Part shown: piece by piece, positions 28,701 through 36,703 of the stretch
Layout: each line of letters opens with the position of its first letter
How positions within the stretch are numbered: position 1 is the stretch's first letter
Assembly (NCBI RefSeq): GCF_913773635.1
Contig: NZ_CAJYGQ010000010.1
Span: 186,001 to 250,000 of the forward strand
Origin: an uncultured Mucilaginibacter sp.
GTDB taxonomy: Bacteria; Bacteroidota; Bacteroidia; Sphingobacteriales; Sphingobacteriaceae
DNA: 64,000 bases
Reading direction: 5' to 3'
Translations under genes and position numbers: made by a program
The notes under the pieces: model-generated
What the model was told of the DNA's origin: nothing
Seen by the model: the letters and a program-made list of their open reading frames with translations, nothing else
The model's database searches: none

Positions 28701-28735
28701 GCCCGGGACGCTGGTATGGCCCCCGGGCATTTTTA
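28701..28735 (+). terminator. Intrinsic terminator after the DUF4142 gene
   Basis: GCCCGGG (28701-28707) pairs with CCCGGGC (28722-28728) across a 14-nt loop and is followed by ATTTTTATG. It ends the DUF4142 transcript before the helicase promoter. Confidence 0.75.
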
Positions 28736-28820
28736 TGATTTAACATTAGCTAAATGTTATATTGGCTAATGGTTTTGTTGGTAAAATGACCGCTTGCCGA
28801 CTAACTCAATAACCAAGTAC

Positions 28821-28852
28821 TTTCCCACTTCTTTACTAAAAGCGTATCTTTG
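28821..28852 (+). promoter_or_regulatory. Promoter of the RhlE-type helicase gene
   Basis: TTTC (28821-28824), a 20-nt spacer and TATCTTTG (28845-28852) match the Bacteroidota -33/-7 layout. The start codon follows 6 nt after the -7 box, predicting a leaderless or nearly leaderless mRNA. Confidence 0.65.
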
Positions 28853-28858
28853 CCCGCT

Positions 28859-30202
28859 ATGGGCGTACCTTTCGATGATTTTAAATTTAACCGGCAAATA
28901 TTAAATGCTGTTGCTGATGCCGGCTATACCGAAACCACACCGATACAGGAAAAAGCTTTTCCGCCTATTTTAAACGGTCAGGATGTGATGGGCATTGCGC
29001 AAACGGGTACAGGTAAAACCGCCGCCTACGTATTGCCAATAATCATGAAGTTAAAGTATGCACAGGGTAACGATGCACGTGCGCTAATTCTAGCTCCAAC
29101 GCGTGAGCTTGCAATGCAAATCGAGGAAAACATACGCAGCTTTGCCGCCAATACCGATTTGCGTACCGTTATATTATACGGAGGCTTGGGCCCAAAAACT
29201 CAGATAGAAAATATAAAGAAGGGCGTTGATATAATTGTAGCTACCCCAGGCAGATTTATGGATCTTTATCTTGCCGGGCACATTGTTACAAAGCCACTGC
29301 AGGTACTTGTACTTGATGAAGCCGACAAAATGATGGATATGGGCTTTATGCCGCAAATTAACCGCATTTTGGAAGTGGTACCTCGCAAAAGGCAAAATTT
29401 ACTGTTTTCGGCTACCATGTCTGATAAGGTTCAAACCCTGTCTGGCAATTTTCTTGAATTTCCTACAGTAATTGAAGTTACGCCCCAGGCCACGCCCGCA
29501 CAAACCGTAACGCAATCACTGTTTCACGTACCAAATGTAAAAACTAAAATAAACCTTCTTAAAAAGCTGCTTGACCGTAACGAGGATATCAAAAAGCTTA
29601 TTGTATTTACTAAAACCCGTAATGCTGCCGAAGACGTTTATAAGTTTTTAGTGCGTAAATATGATGATCAGCAGGTTAAAGTGTTGCATGCCAATAAAGG
29701 CCAAAATACGCGTATTAATTCTATCAACTCGTTTAAAAATGATAATATAAAAATTTTAGTGGCAACAGATGTAGCCTCGCGAGGAATTGATGTGAGTGAT
29801 GTAAGCCATGTAATCAACTTTGATGTGCCTATTGTTATTGAAGATTATGTTCACCGTATAGGGCGTACGGGCCGTGCGTATCAAAGCGGTGAAGCGGTAA
29901 CTTTTTGTAACCCGGCAGAAGAATATTACGTTGGCAAAATTGAAAAGCTTATAAGGCAGCAAATTGCCGTGCAGCAAATACCCGAGGATGTTTTTATTGA
30001 AGAGACACCTTACGAGGAACGTCAGGAGCAGGCACGTGAAATTGACCTGCAGAAGCGTAGAGAAGACCCTGATTTCAAAGGTGCCTTCCATGAGAAAAAG
30101 GAGCGTGTAGAAAAGAAGCCAAAGCTTGGCCACAAGCAGCAGTTGGCAAAAAAACATGGTAAACCAAAAACAACCCGCGGTAAGGCCTTGCGCAAAAGAT
30201 AA
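28859..30202 (+). CDS. DEAD-box RNA helicase, RhlE-like
   Basis: A 447-residue ATP-dependent RNA helicase with Q motif (TTPIQEKAF), Walker A AQTGTGKT, PTRELA, DEAD, SAT and HRIGRTGR, then a lysine/arginine-rich tail of about 60 residues (KKPKLGHKQQLAKKHGKP). Such helicases unwind structured RNA in ribosome assembly and cold adaptation. A TTG three codons upstream (28850) is in frame but overlaps the -7 promoter box, so the ATG at 28859 is chosen. It heads a tight plus-strand run of small genes including gldC. Confidence 0.93.
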   Translation: MGVPFDDFKFNRQILNAVADAGYTETTPIQEKAFPPILNGQDVMGIAQTGTGKTAAYVLPIIMKLKYAQGNDARALILAPTRELAMQIEENIRSFAANTDLRTVILYGGLGPKTQIENIKKGVDIIVATPGRFMDLYLAGHIVTKPLQVLVLDEADKMMDMGFMPQINRILEVVPRKRQNLLFSATMSDKVQTLSGNFLEFPTVIEVTPQATPAQTVTQSLFHVPNVKTKINLLKKLLDRNEDIKKLIVFTKTRNAAEDVYKFLVRKYDDQQVKVLHANKGQNTRINSINSFKNDNIKILVATDVASRGIDVSDVSHVINFDVPIVIEDYVHRIGRTGRAYQSGEAVTFCNPAEEYYVGKIEKLIRQQIAVQQIPEDVFIEETPYEERQEQAREIDLQKRREDPDFKGAFHEKKERVEKKPKLGHKQQLAKKHGKPKTTRGKALRKR

Positions 30203-30214
30203 TTTTCGGAAAGA

Positions 30215-30484
30215 ATGAAAATCAGAATAACTCCCCTAAACTTTGCCACAGCATTTTTTTTAGTACTGGCATTAATTACATGGCTGTTTAAACCGGCAAG
30301 TATTATTGATAAGCAGCCACAGCAGCTTACCGGCGCAATTGCTCTGGTTTTTTTGGTTTACGCTGTGGGCTCGGCTTTCCTGGACATGATTTTTCGTAAT
30401 TTTTTTAAAGACCTAAAAGCCCTTTGGCTTATTGAGGGCAGTTTTATAGCGCTTACAGTGGTTATATATTTACTTGTAAAATAA
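30215..30484 (+). CDS. Small hypothetical membrane protein
   Basis: An 89-residue protein with three predicted transmembrane helices (about 8-26, 38-58, 68-87) and little soluble sequence. I do not recognise a family. It lies 12 bp after the helicase gene and 11 bp before gldC, so it is almost certainly part of the same transcript. A run of eight T near 30254 falls inside the coding sequence. Confidence 0.7.
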   Translation: MKIRITPLNFATAFFLVLALITWLFKPASIIDKQPQQLTGAIALVFLVYAVGSAFLDMIFRNFFKDLKALWLIEGSFIALTVVIYLLVK

Positions 30485-30495
30485 TAATAGAATAA

Positions 30496-30825
30496 ATGAA
30501 AAGAGCTGAGATTAAATTAATTGTAGATCTTGACGATAATAACGTTCCTGAAAAAATTACCTGGGAGTCTACTGATGCTGCAAACAAAGATGCAGTTCCG
30601 GTAAAATCTTTTATGCTGGCCCTCTGGGATCATAATTATAAAAATACCATGCGTATTGATTTATGGACCAAAGATATGCCGGTTGATGAAATGAAGAAGT
30701 TTTTCTTCGAAACGCTGCAAACCATGGGCGATAGCTTTTTACGTGCTACAGGTGAAACAAATATTGTGGAAGATTTACGCGATTACTGTGCTCATTTTGC
30801 CGAAAAAATGGAAATTACACGGTAA
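30496..30825 (+). CDS. gldC: Gliding motility-associated protein GldC
   Basis: A 109-residue soluble protein matching GldC: KRAEIKLIVDLDDNNVPEKI at the N-terminus, ALWDHNYKNTMRIDLWTKDM in the middle and FFFETLQTMGDSFLRATG after it. In gliding Bacteroidota, GldC is a cytoplasmic accessory protein with no known enzymatic role; it is also found in non-gliding relatives, so motility cannot be inferred. It is embedded in the helicase operon. gldB, often its neighbour elsewhere, is not in this window. Confidence 0.88.
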   Translation: MKRAEIKLIVDLDDNNVPEKITWESTDAANKDAVPVKSFMLALWDHNYKNTMRIDLWTKDMPVDEMKKFFFETLQTMGDSFLRATGETNIVEDLRDYCAHFAEKMEITR

Positions 30826-30872
30826 TCTTTAACCGCTACGAATCTCTTTACAAAAATTAATAGCCCAAACTT

Positions 30873-31307
30873 ATGTCGCCAAAATCGTTTTTGTCATTTG
30901 TTGGATTTATATTGTTACTAGCCGGTACATGGTGCCCTCTAATTACCGCTTTTGGCTTAAAAACTTACAATTTGTACGGTTTGGAAAAGGCGTTTGGCAT
31001 GGTTGTCTTATTAATGGCGGTAGTAGGCTTAGCCTGCATCATATTGCGAAAATTTACTATTGCGCGCCTTGCGGCCTGGATAGGGTTGGGTTTAGTATTA
31101 TTGGTTTTTACTGCAGCGCAGTTAAAGGTGCATGATTTTTTCAGCTTCATACCATTTAAGGGTATCGCGGGCTTTTTTACACATCAAATAAAATTTAAAT
31201 GGGGCTGGTACTTGCTTTTTGCCGGCCCTGTTTTAAGCATCCTTGCCAACCCGAAAGAAAGATTTTCGCTAACGCAACAAACGACAACAAATGATGTTAA
31301 GTCATGA
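30873..31307 (+). CDS. Hypothetical integral membrane protein
   Basis: A 144-residue protein with about four hydrophobic helices (6-24, 42-60, 67-87, 113-129). The first contains LSFVGFILLLAGTWCPLITA and a short charged tail ends the protein. No family is recognised. It lies 47 bp after gldC and 12 bp before the DUF486 gene, consistent with one operon of small membrane proteins. Confidence 0.65.
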   Translation: MSPKSFLSFVGFILLLAGTWCPLITAFGLKTYNLYGLEKAFGMVVLLMAVVGLACIILRKFTIARLAAWIGLGLVLLVFTAAQLKVHDFFSFIPFKGIAGFFTHQIKFKWGWYLLFAGPVLSILANPKERFSLTQQTTTNDVKS

Positions 31308-31319
31308 AATTGATTTAAT

Positions 31320-31697
31320 ATGCTGGCGCGTGGAATAAAAACAATATTGTTCCTTATCATTTCTAACACGTTCATGACGTTTGCCTGGTACGGGCACTTG
31401 CGGTTCAAAGATTTTCAATGGGCAAAAAATTTACCGCTTATAATGGTGATTTTGCTTAGCTGGGGTATGGCTTTTTTTGAATACCTTTTCCAGGTACCTG
31501 CCAACAGGGCCGGTTTCCAGGAGGAGGGAGGCCCCTTTAGCTTATTACAACTCAAAGTAATTCAAGAGGCACTTACCATTACCATTTTTATGATATTTAC
31601 CACGCTGTTTTTTAAAACCGAGAAAATTGCCTGGAACCATATGGTAGGTTTTGGGTTGATTATGCTTGCCGTATTTGTAGTTTTCAAGAAGTGGTAA
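31320..31697 (+). CDS. DUF486 family membrane protein
   Basis: A 125-residue, four-helix inner-membrane protein. It shows the family pattern FMTFAWYGHLRF near residue 20, MAFFEYLFQVPANR near 55, FSLLQLKVIQEALTI near 78 and a final helix ending FKKW. DUF486 proteins resemble small drug/metabolite transporter-fold proteins, and no substrate is established. It is the last gene of the helicase-gldC run. Confidence 0.88.
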   Translation: MLARGIKTILFLIISNTFMTFAWYGHLRFKDFQWAKNLPLIMVILLSWGMAFFEYLFQVPANRAGFQEEGGPFSLLQLKVIQEALTITIFMIFTTLFFKTEKIAWNHMVGFGLIMLAVFVVFKKW

Positions 31698-31733
31698 CTA
31701 TAATAGGTAATTCCTCGTACGAAAAGATTTTTA

Positions 31734-31765
31734 TTTCAACATATTTTGATTTATTGTTAGCTTTG
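31734..31765 (+). promoter_or_regulatory. Promoter of the CHASE3 hybrid kinase operon
   Basis: TTTC (31734-31737), 20-nt spacer, TAGCTTTG (31758-31765). The predicted start site is about 40 nt before the ATG at 31812, so this gene would have a normal short leader. Confidence 0.6.
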
Positions 31766-31811
31766 ATTCGTTAGTCTCGCAAGGGCTGATATTACATTCT
31801 TATCCTATAAA

Positions 31812-34800
31812 ATGCTTAAGTTAAACTTCCGCACGCAGGTCTTAATTGGCTTTGCGTTATCCATTGTGCTGGTATTTATAGTCGGTATATTCTCTTTCCG
31901 CAGCATCAACCAGCTTCAAGATAATCAAAAATCTGTAGAGCATAGCCAGGAAATTGTAACTACATCACGCAATGTATTACAAAACCTTATTGACGCTGAA
32001 ACCGGTATGCGCGGTTACGTGGCAACAAACAAGCCTAAGTTTTTAGATCCGTATAATGCTGCCTTGCCACGTATCAGTCAAAACTTATCAAAGCTCGAGA
32101 GTTTGGTTATTAACGATGCCGACCAGCAAGGCAACGTAAACATGCTGTTTACGTTAACCAACAACCAGTTGGGGTTAATGAAAACCAATGTTGAGAAGCG
32201 TGACGACTTAGGTCTTGAGTACATGGTGGCTCACGATATGCTCATCAATGGTAAAGCGTTAATGGATAGCATACGCACAACTATTGAAGAAATTAACCGG
32301 GTTGAGACACGTTCTTTAACATTAGGAAAAGCACAAACAACAGAAGCTGCTTATTCAACTATTTTAACTATAACCACGGGTTCAATAATTTTTCTCATCA
32401 TTATTGTTGTATTATTCTTTTATATACAAAAGACATTTGAACAGCAAAAGAAAATTGAGGCAGAGATTAAAGATACCAATATTGAGCTTGGAAAAGTACT
32501 TGCCAATAATGAACAGCAAAACTGGCTGCTCACAGGCATAGGTTTGCTAAACGAGAAAATGCAAGGGCAGCAAAATGAAAAAGAACTTGCCGAAAATGTA
32601 CTAAATGAGGTTTGTAAATATACTAACGCCCTAAGCGGAACTTTGTATTTATACAATGAAAGTGATGAGCATTTAGATCTTTATTCTTACTATGCATTCC
32701 ATGATTTAAGTGTGGTGAAACCCAAAATCAAGCTTTCCGAAGGTTGGATGGGTCAGGTAGCTCAGGATCAAAAGTCGGCCACCATTAAAGGCAATTTGAA
32801 TGATAAGCTAAAGCTGCAAACGTCAATTATTGATCAGGAGCTTGCTGAGATACTTATCGTGCCATTCTTCTTTGACAAAAAGCTTAAAGGCGTAATGGAA
32901 GTTGCGTTCCAGCAGCAGGTTAAGGAAGTTGATAAAGAGTATATTTTAGCTGCAGCCGATGACATAGGCATAGCCATTAACACCGCACAGGCTCGCACCA
33001 TAATGCACGATTTGTTTGAAGAAACGCAGCAACAAGCCGAAGAGTTGGAAGCACAGCAGGAAGAAATGCGTGTAACTAACGAGGAGCTCCTGAACAAAAC
33101 TGAGATGCTGCAGGCTTCGGAAGAAGAGTTGCGCGTTCAGCAGGAAGAGCTGCGTACCATCAACGCCGAGCTTGAAGAAAAGGCCAGCTTGCTTGAAGAA
33201 AAAAATCAAGCTATCGAAGAAGCTCGCGAAGCCATAAACCTAAAGGTTACGGAGCTGGAAACTACCGGCAAATACAAATCGGAGTTTTTGGCCAATATGA
33301 GCCACGAGTTGCGCACACCGTTGAATAGTATATTGGTGTTAGCGCGTATATTAAAAGATAATAAGACAGATAATTTAAGTGAAGATCAGATTAAATACGC
33401 CAGCGTAATCTTTAACGCCGGTAATGACCTACTTACGCTTATCAATGATATTCTTGACTTATCAAAAATTGAATCGGGCAAGCTTGATTTAAATTATGAT
33501 GACATCCGTGTGTCTGAAATCTTGAAAGACATGGAGATGCTCTTTGCCGAAGTTGCCGGTAATAAAAATATAAGCTTCACCAATCAGGTAACTAACGTGC
33601 CTGATGTTATATTCACTGACAAGGTAAGGGTTGAGCAGGTAATTAAAAATCTTCTTTCAAACGCCTTCAAGTTTACTCCTGAAAATGGCAGCATAGCTAT
33701 TAAGGCGCTACCTGGTAAAAATGAGGGAACCATTAGTTTTGCCATTAAAGACAGTGGTATAGGTATAGCTCCCGAAAAGCAACGAATTATTTTTGAAGCA
33801 TTCCAGCAGGCCGATGGATCAACCAGCCGTAAGTACGGCGGCACCGGTTTAGGCCTTTCGATAAGCAGGGAATTAGCGGCGCTTTTAGGCGGAGAAATTA
33901 CGCTAACCAGCGAGGTTGGCCGAGGCAGTGAATTTATTTTAACAATTCCTGTGACAGGTACGCCAACAGCCCGCAGCGAAGAAGAACCACAGGTGCCAAC
34001 GGTTGAAAGCTTTAAACCTGTTTCTGAGCCGCTAAAACCGGCTTCACAGGCCCAAATACTTAAACCAGGCCGCACAACTCCGCTGGTTGTAATTGTTGAA
34101 GATGATAAAAACTTTGCCGACATATTACAAGATTACGCCCGTGACCATGGATATGATGCCCTCATGCTAAATGAAGGTACCAATGCTCCTGAGTTTATCA
34201 AAGACAACATGCCTGATGCCGTAATACTTGATATTATGTTGCCGGGTAAAGATGGCTGGCAAATATTGAAAGAGTTGAAAGCAGATGCTTCTACCAAAGA
34301 TATACCGGTTCACTTAATGTCTGCCGGTGAGGCGGCTGCAAATCGGGTGCGTAAAGAGGGTGCTATAAGCTTTATGAAAAAGCCTATAAACACCGAAACG
34401 CTTGATAAGCTCTTTAACGATATGATGAGCCAAAGTGGTGTTTCGTTTAAACAAATACTACTGGTTGAAGATCACGAGGCGCAAAGTCAGGCATTGAAGG
34501 ACCTGATGCAAAAACAGGGAATTACGGTTGATCAGGCATTCAATGGCCAACAGGCATTCAACATGCTGCAGCAAAATGAATATCAGTGTGTAATACTGGA
34601 TTTGAACCTACCGGATGAATCGGGCCTTGACTTACTTGACCGTATCAAAGCCATTGAGCGTTTTGCCGAGCTCCCGGTAATTGTAAATACAGCTATGGAA
34701 CTGGATAAAACATCAGTTAACCGCCTGATGCAGTATGCCAATGCCATGGTAATGAAAACCAACAAATCGGCCGATAGGTTGATTGATGAGGTTAACTTAT

Positions 34801-35252
34801 TCCTGCACAAGGTAAGCTCGTCACCTTCATTAGAATCAGCTCCAAAAGCCTCTGCTGCAAACAAAGGGAAAGACAGCCTTAAAGGTAAAAAAGTGCTTAT
34901 TGTAGATGATGATATGCGTAACATATTTGCCTTAAGCAGTGCATTGCAACAATATGATTTAATTGTTGAGATAGCCAACGATGGCGATGAAGCGCTTGAA
35001 AAACTTGAAGCTACCGAAGGAGTTGATATTGTGTTAATGGATATTATGATGCCAAAAATGGATGGCTATGAGGCTACAAGACAAATAAGAAAACAAAACA
35101 AATGGAATAAATTACCTGTAATAGCACTAACGGCCAAAGCTATGAAAGAAGATAGAGAGAAGTGTTTGGCCGCCGGCGCTAATGATTACATAACTAAACC
35201 AATTGATATGGATCGTTTGATATCATTGATGCAGTTATGGCTAGAGGGGTAA
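31812..35252 (+). CDS. CHASE3-GAF hybrid histidine kinase with three receiver domains
   Basis: A 1146-residue inner-membrane sensor. TM1 (about 8-30) and TM2 (about 185-207) bracket a CHASE3 periplasmic domain (DAETGMRGYVATNKPKFLDP). A GAF domain (about 240-395) follows, then a long Glu/Gln-rich coiled coil (about 400-485, LQASEEELRVQQEELRTINA), HisKA with His498 in MSHELRTPLNS, and an ATPase domain (ISFAIKDSGIGIAPEK, YGGTGLGLSIS). Three receivers carry phospho-acceptors Asp807, Asp930 and Asp1077. The third receiver is the most canonical (MDIMMPKMDGYEATR). It is the first gene of a run with CheR, CheB and a second kinase, starting 3 bp before cheR. The signal is unknown. Confidence 0.95.
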   Translation: MLKLNFRTQVLIGFALSIVLVFIVGIFSFRSINQLQDNQKSVEHSQEIVTTSRNVLQNLIDAETGMRGYVATNKPKFLDPYNAALPRISQNLSKLESLVINDADQQGNVNMLFTLTNNQLGLMKTNVEKRDDLGLEYMVAHDMLINGKALMDSIRTTIEEINRVETRSLTLGKAQTTEAAYSTILTITTGSIIFLIIIVVLFFYIQKTFEQQKKIEAEIKDTNIELGKVLANNEQQNWLLTGIGLLNEKMQGQQNEKELAENVLNEVCKYTNALSGTLYLYNESDEHLDLYSYYAFHDLSVVKPKIKLSEGWMGQVAQDQKSATIKGNLNDKLKLQTSIIDQELAEILIVPFFFDKKLKGVMEVAFQQQVKEVDKEYILAAADDIGIAINTAQARTIMHDLFEETQQQAEELEAQQEEMRVTNEELLNKTEMLQASEEELRVQQEELRTINAELEEKASLLEEKNQAIEEAREAINLKVTELETTGKYKSEFLANMSHELRTPLNSILVLARILKDNKTDNLSEDQIKYASVIFNAGNDLLTLINDILDLSKIESGKLDLNYDDIRVSEILKDMEMLFAEVAGNKNISFTNQVTNVPDVIFTDKVRVEQVIKNLLSNAFKFTPENGSIAIKALPGKNEGTISFAIKDSGIGIAPEKQRIIFEAFQQADGSTSRKYGGTGLGLSISRELAALLGGEITLTSEVGRGSEFILTIPVTGTPTARSEEEPQVPTVESFKPVSEPLKPASQAQILKPGRTTPLVVIVEDDKNFADILQDYARDHGYDALMLNEGTNAPEFIKDNMPDAVILDIMLPGKDGWQILKELKADASTKDIPVHLMSAGEAAANRVRKEGAISFMKKPINTETLDKLFNDMMSQSGVSFKQILLVEDHEAQSQALKDLMQKQGITVDQAFNGQQAFNMLQQNEYQCVILDLNLPDESGLDLLDRIKAIERFAELPVIVNTAMELDKTSVNRLMQYANAMVMKTNKSADRLIDEVNLFLHKVSSSPSLESAPKASAANKGKDSLKGKKVLIVDDDMRNIFALSSALQQYDLIVEIANDGDEALEKLEATEGVDIVLMDIMMPKMDGYEATRQIRKQNKWNKLPVIALTAKAMKEDREKCLAAGANDYITKPIDMDRLISLMQLWLEG

Positions 35253-35255
35253 TTT

Positions 35256-36095
35256 ATGATGAATGAAAGTACAGACACGCAAGGTTTAACACCTGTAGAA
35301 ATAGATGAGCTTGTTAACGTTGTAAAAAAAATACATGGTTTTGATTTTTCGGGTTATTCAAAAGCTTCACTAAAACGGCGCATAACGCGTATTATGCAGT
35401 TAAAGAAGCTTGAGTTTTATGACCTCAAGCATCTTTTAATTAACGATGCGGCGTTCTTTCAGCACTTTTTGGAAGAGGTTACCGTGAACGTTACTGAGAT
35501 GTTTCGCGACCCTTTGTTTTATAAGGCGCTGAATGCACAAGTTTTACCTTACTTGTCAACCTTTCAGCATGTGAAAATTTGGAGCGCTGGTTGCTCGTCG
35601 GGCGAGGAAGCTTATTCATTAGCTATTTTACTGCGTGAAGCCGGATTACATAAAAAATCTTTTATATACGGTACCGATATAAATACAGAGGTGCTGAAGG
35701 AAGCAAAGAAGGGTATTTATAGTTTGCGTAAAATTAAGTCATACGCGGAAAACTACCAGTACAGTGGACTGCCAGGCACAATTACCGATCATTTCACCAT
35801 TTTATATGATGCAGCAACCGTACAGGCCGAATTGAAGCAAAACACATTGTTCTCGGTTCATAACCTGATATCTGACAATGTTTTCAACGAGTTTCAAATG
35901 ATTAGTTGCCGTAACGTATTCATCTATTTTGAATCGCATTTGCAGGAAAAGATTTTGGACTTGTTTTACAAAAGTTTGTGTCCGTTAGGTTTTTTGTGTC
36001 TTGGCAGCAAGGAGGCCATACGCTCTGATGCATTCAAGAGGCGTTTCAAGACAGTAAATTCTAAAGAAAATATCTATCAGAAAATTGGAGCTTAA
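35256..36095 (+). CDS. CheR-type protein-glutamate methyltransferase
   Basis: A 279-residue SAM-dependent methyltransferase: N-terminal helical CheR domain (FSGYSKASLKRRITRIMQL near 35), then the Rossmann domain with IWSAGCSSGEEAYSLAILL near 110 for SAM binding and ISCRNVFIYFE near 220. CheR methylates glutamates on chemoreceptor signalling helices. No MCP, CheA, CheW or flagellar gene is in the window. The gene starts 3 bp after the CHASE3 kinase and overlaps cheB by 11 bp, so a modification target in the kinase module is likely but unproven. Confidence 0.93.
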   Translation: MMNESTDTQGLTPVEIDELVNVVKKIHGFDFSGYSKASLKRRITRIMQLKKLEFYDLKHLLINDAAFFQHFLEEVTVNVTEMFRDPLFYKALNAQVLPYLSTFQHVKIWSAGCSSGEEAYSLAILLREAGLHKKSFIYGTDINTEVLKEAKKGIYSLRKIKSYAENYQYSGLPGTITDHFTILYDAATVQAELKQNTLFSVHNLISDNVFNEFQMISCRNVFIYFESHLQEKILDLFYKSLCPLGFLCLGSKEAIRSDAFKRRFKTVNSKENIYQKIGA

Positions 36096-36672
36096 TAACG
36101 ATATTAAAAATAGGTGGCATAACTCCAAAGTTTTGTTGCTTGCGGGTTCGGCCGGGTCGTTCAAGCTATTGTTTCATGCAGTTAAAAATTTTCCTGCCGA
36201 CTTAAACAAAACGGTAATTATCATCATTCACCGTAAAAAAAATTTTTTTAGTGAAATTGAAAAACTGTTTGCCGAAAATAGCCGTATGTACCTTCGCGAG
36301 ATAAGCGATAAGGATAAGATAGATAGTAATACTATTTACATAGCACCGGCAAACTACCATACGTTGCTTGAAAATGAAAAACAATTTAGTTTAGATGTAT
36401 CAGAAGCCGTCTGGTATTCTAAGCCATCTATCGACGTAACGTTTGAAAGTGCTGCAGACGTTTTTAAAGACAAGTGCACAGCGGTGCTTTTGTCAGGAGC
36501 CAATCAGGATGGGGCAGAGGGGTTGTTAAAACTGCGTAATAACGGGTCGCTTACTATAGTACAAGATCCGGCTGATGCAGAGATGAAGGATATGCCTGCG
36601 GCTGCGATAAACATTAATGCAGCAGATTACGTATTAAGTTCAAATCAAATATTTCAGTTATTACAGGTTTAG
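36085..36672 (+). CDS. Stand-alone CheB-type methylesterase
   Basis: A 195-residue CheB catalytic domain without the usual N-terminal receiver. The catalytic triad is visible as Ser in LLAGSAGSFKLL (about 19-23), His in IIIHRKKNFF (about 50) and Asp in LLSGANQDGAEGL (about 146). It would hydrolyse methyl esters or deamidate glutamines on the CheR target. The only suitable start is TTG at 36085, inside the last codons of cheR, indicating translational coupling. An A8/T7 run near 36234-36248 lies in the coding sequence. Confidence 0.88.
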   Translation: MELNNDIKNRWHNSKVLLLAGSAGSFKLLFHAVKNFPADLNKTVIIIIHRKKNFFSEIEKLFAENSRMYLREISDKDKIDSNTIYIAPANYHTLLENEKQFSLDVSEAVWYSKPSIDVTFESAADVFKDKCTAVLLSGANQDGAEGLLKLRNNGSLTIVQDPADAEMKDMPAAAININAADYVLSSNQIFQLLQV

Positions 36673-36703
36673 CTTATCATATTTGTACCTTTACCCACTT
36701 ATT

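Noticed and set aside
28850-28858. TTG start for the RhlE-type helicase
   Set aside because: It overlaps the -7 promoter box; the ATG at 28859 is closer to the Q-motif spacing of the family.
32420-33209. Minus-strand open frames inside the CHASE3 kinase gene
   Set aside because: They mirror the Glu/Gln-rich coding sequence (Phe/Cys/Ser-rich products) and have no promoter or start context.
33013-33240. Repeated EEL/QQE motifs as a tandem DNA repeat
   Set aside because: The repetition is at the amino-acid level of a coiled coil; the codons differ between units.
33584-34123. 179-codon minus-strand frame inside the CHASE3 kinase gene
   Set aside because: Its Ser/Pro-rich product is the antisense of conserved HATPase and linker codons.
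36234-36248. A8/T7 run in cheB as a frameshift site
   Set aside because: The reading frame continues through it with all catalytic residues intact and no alternative frame encodes a meaningful product.
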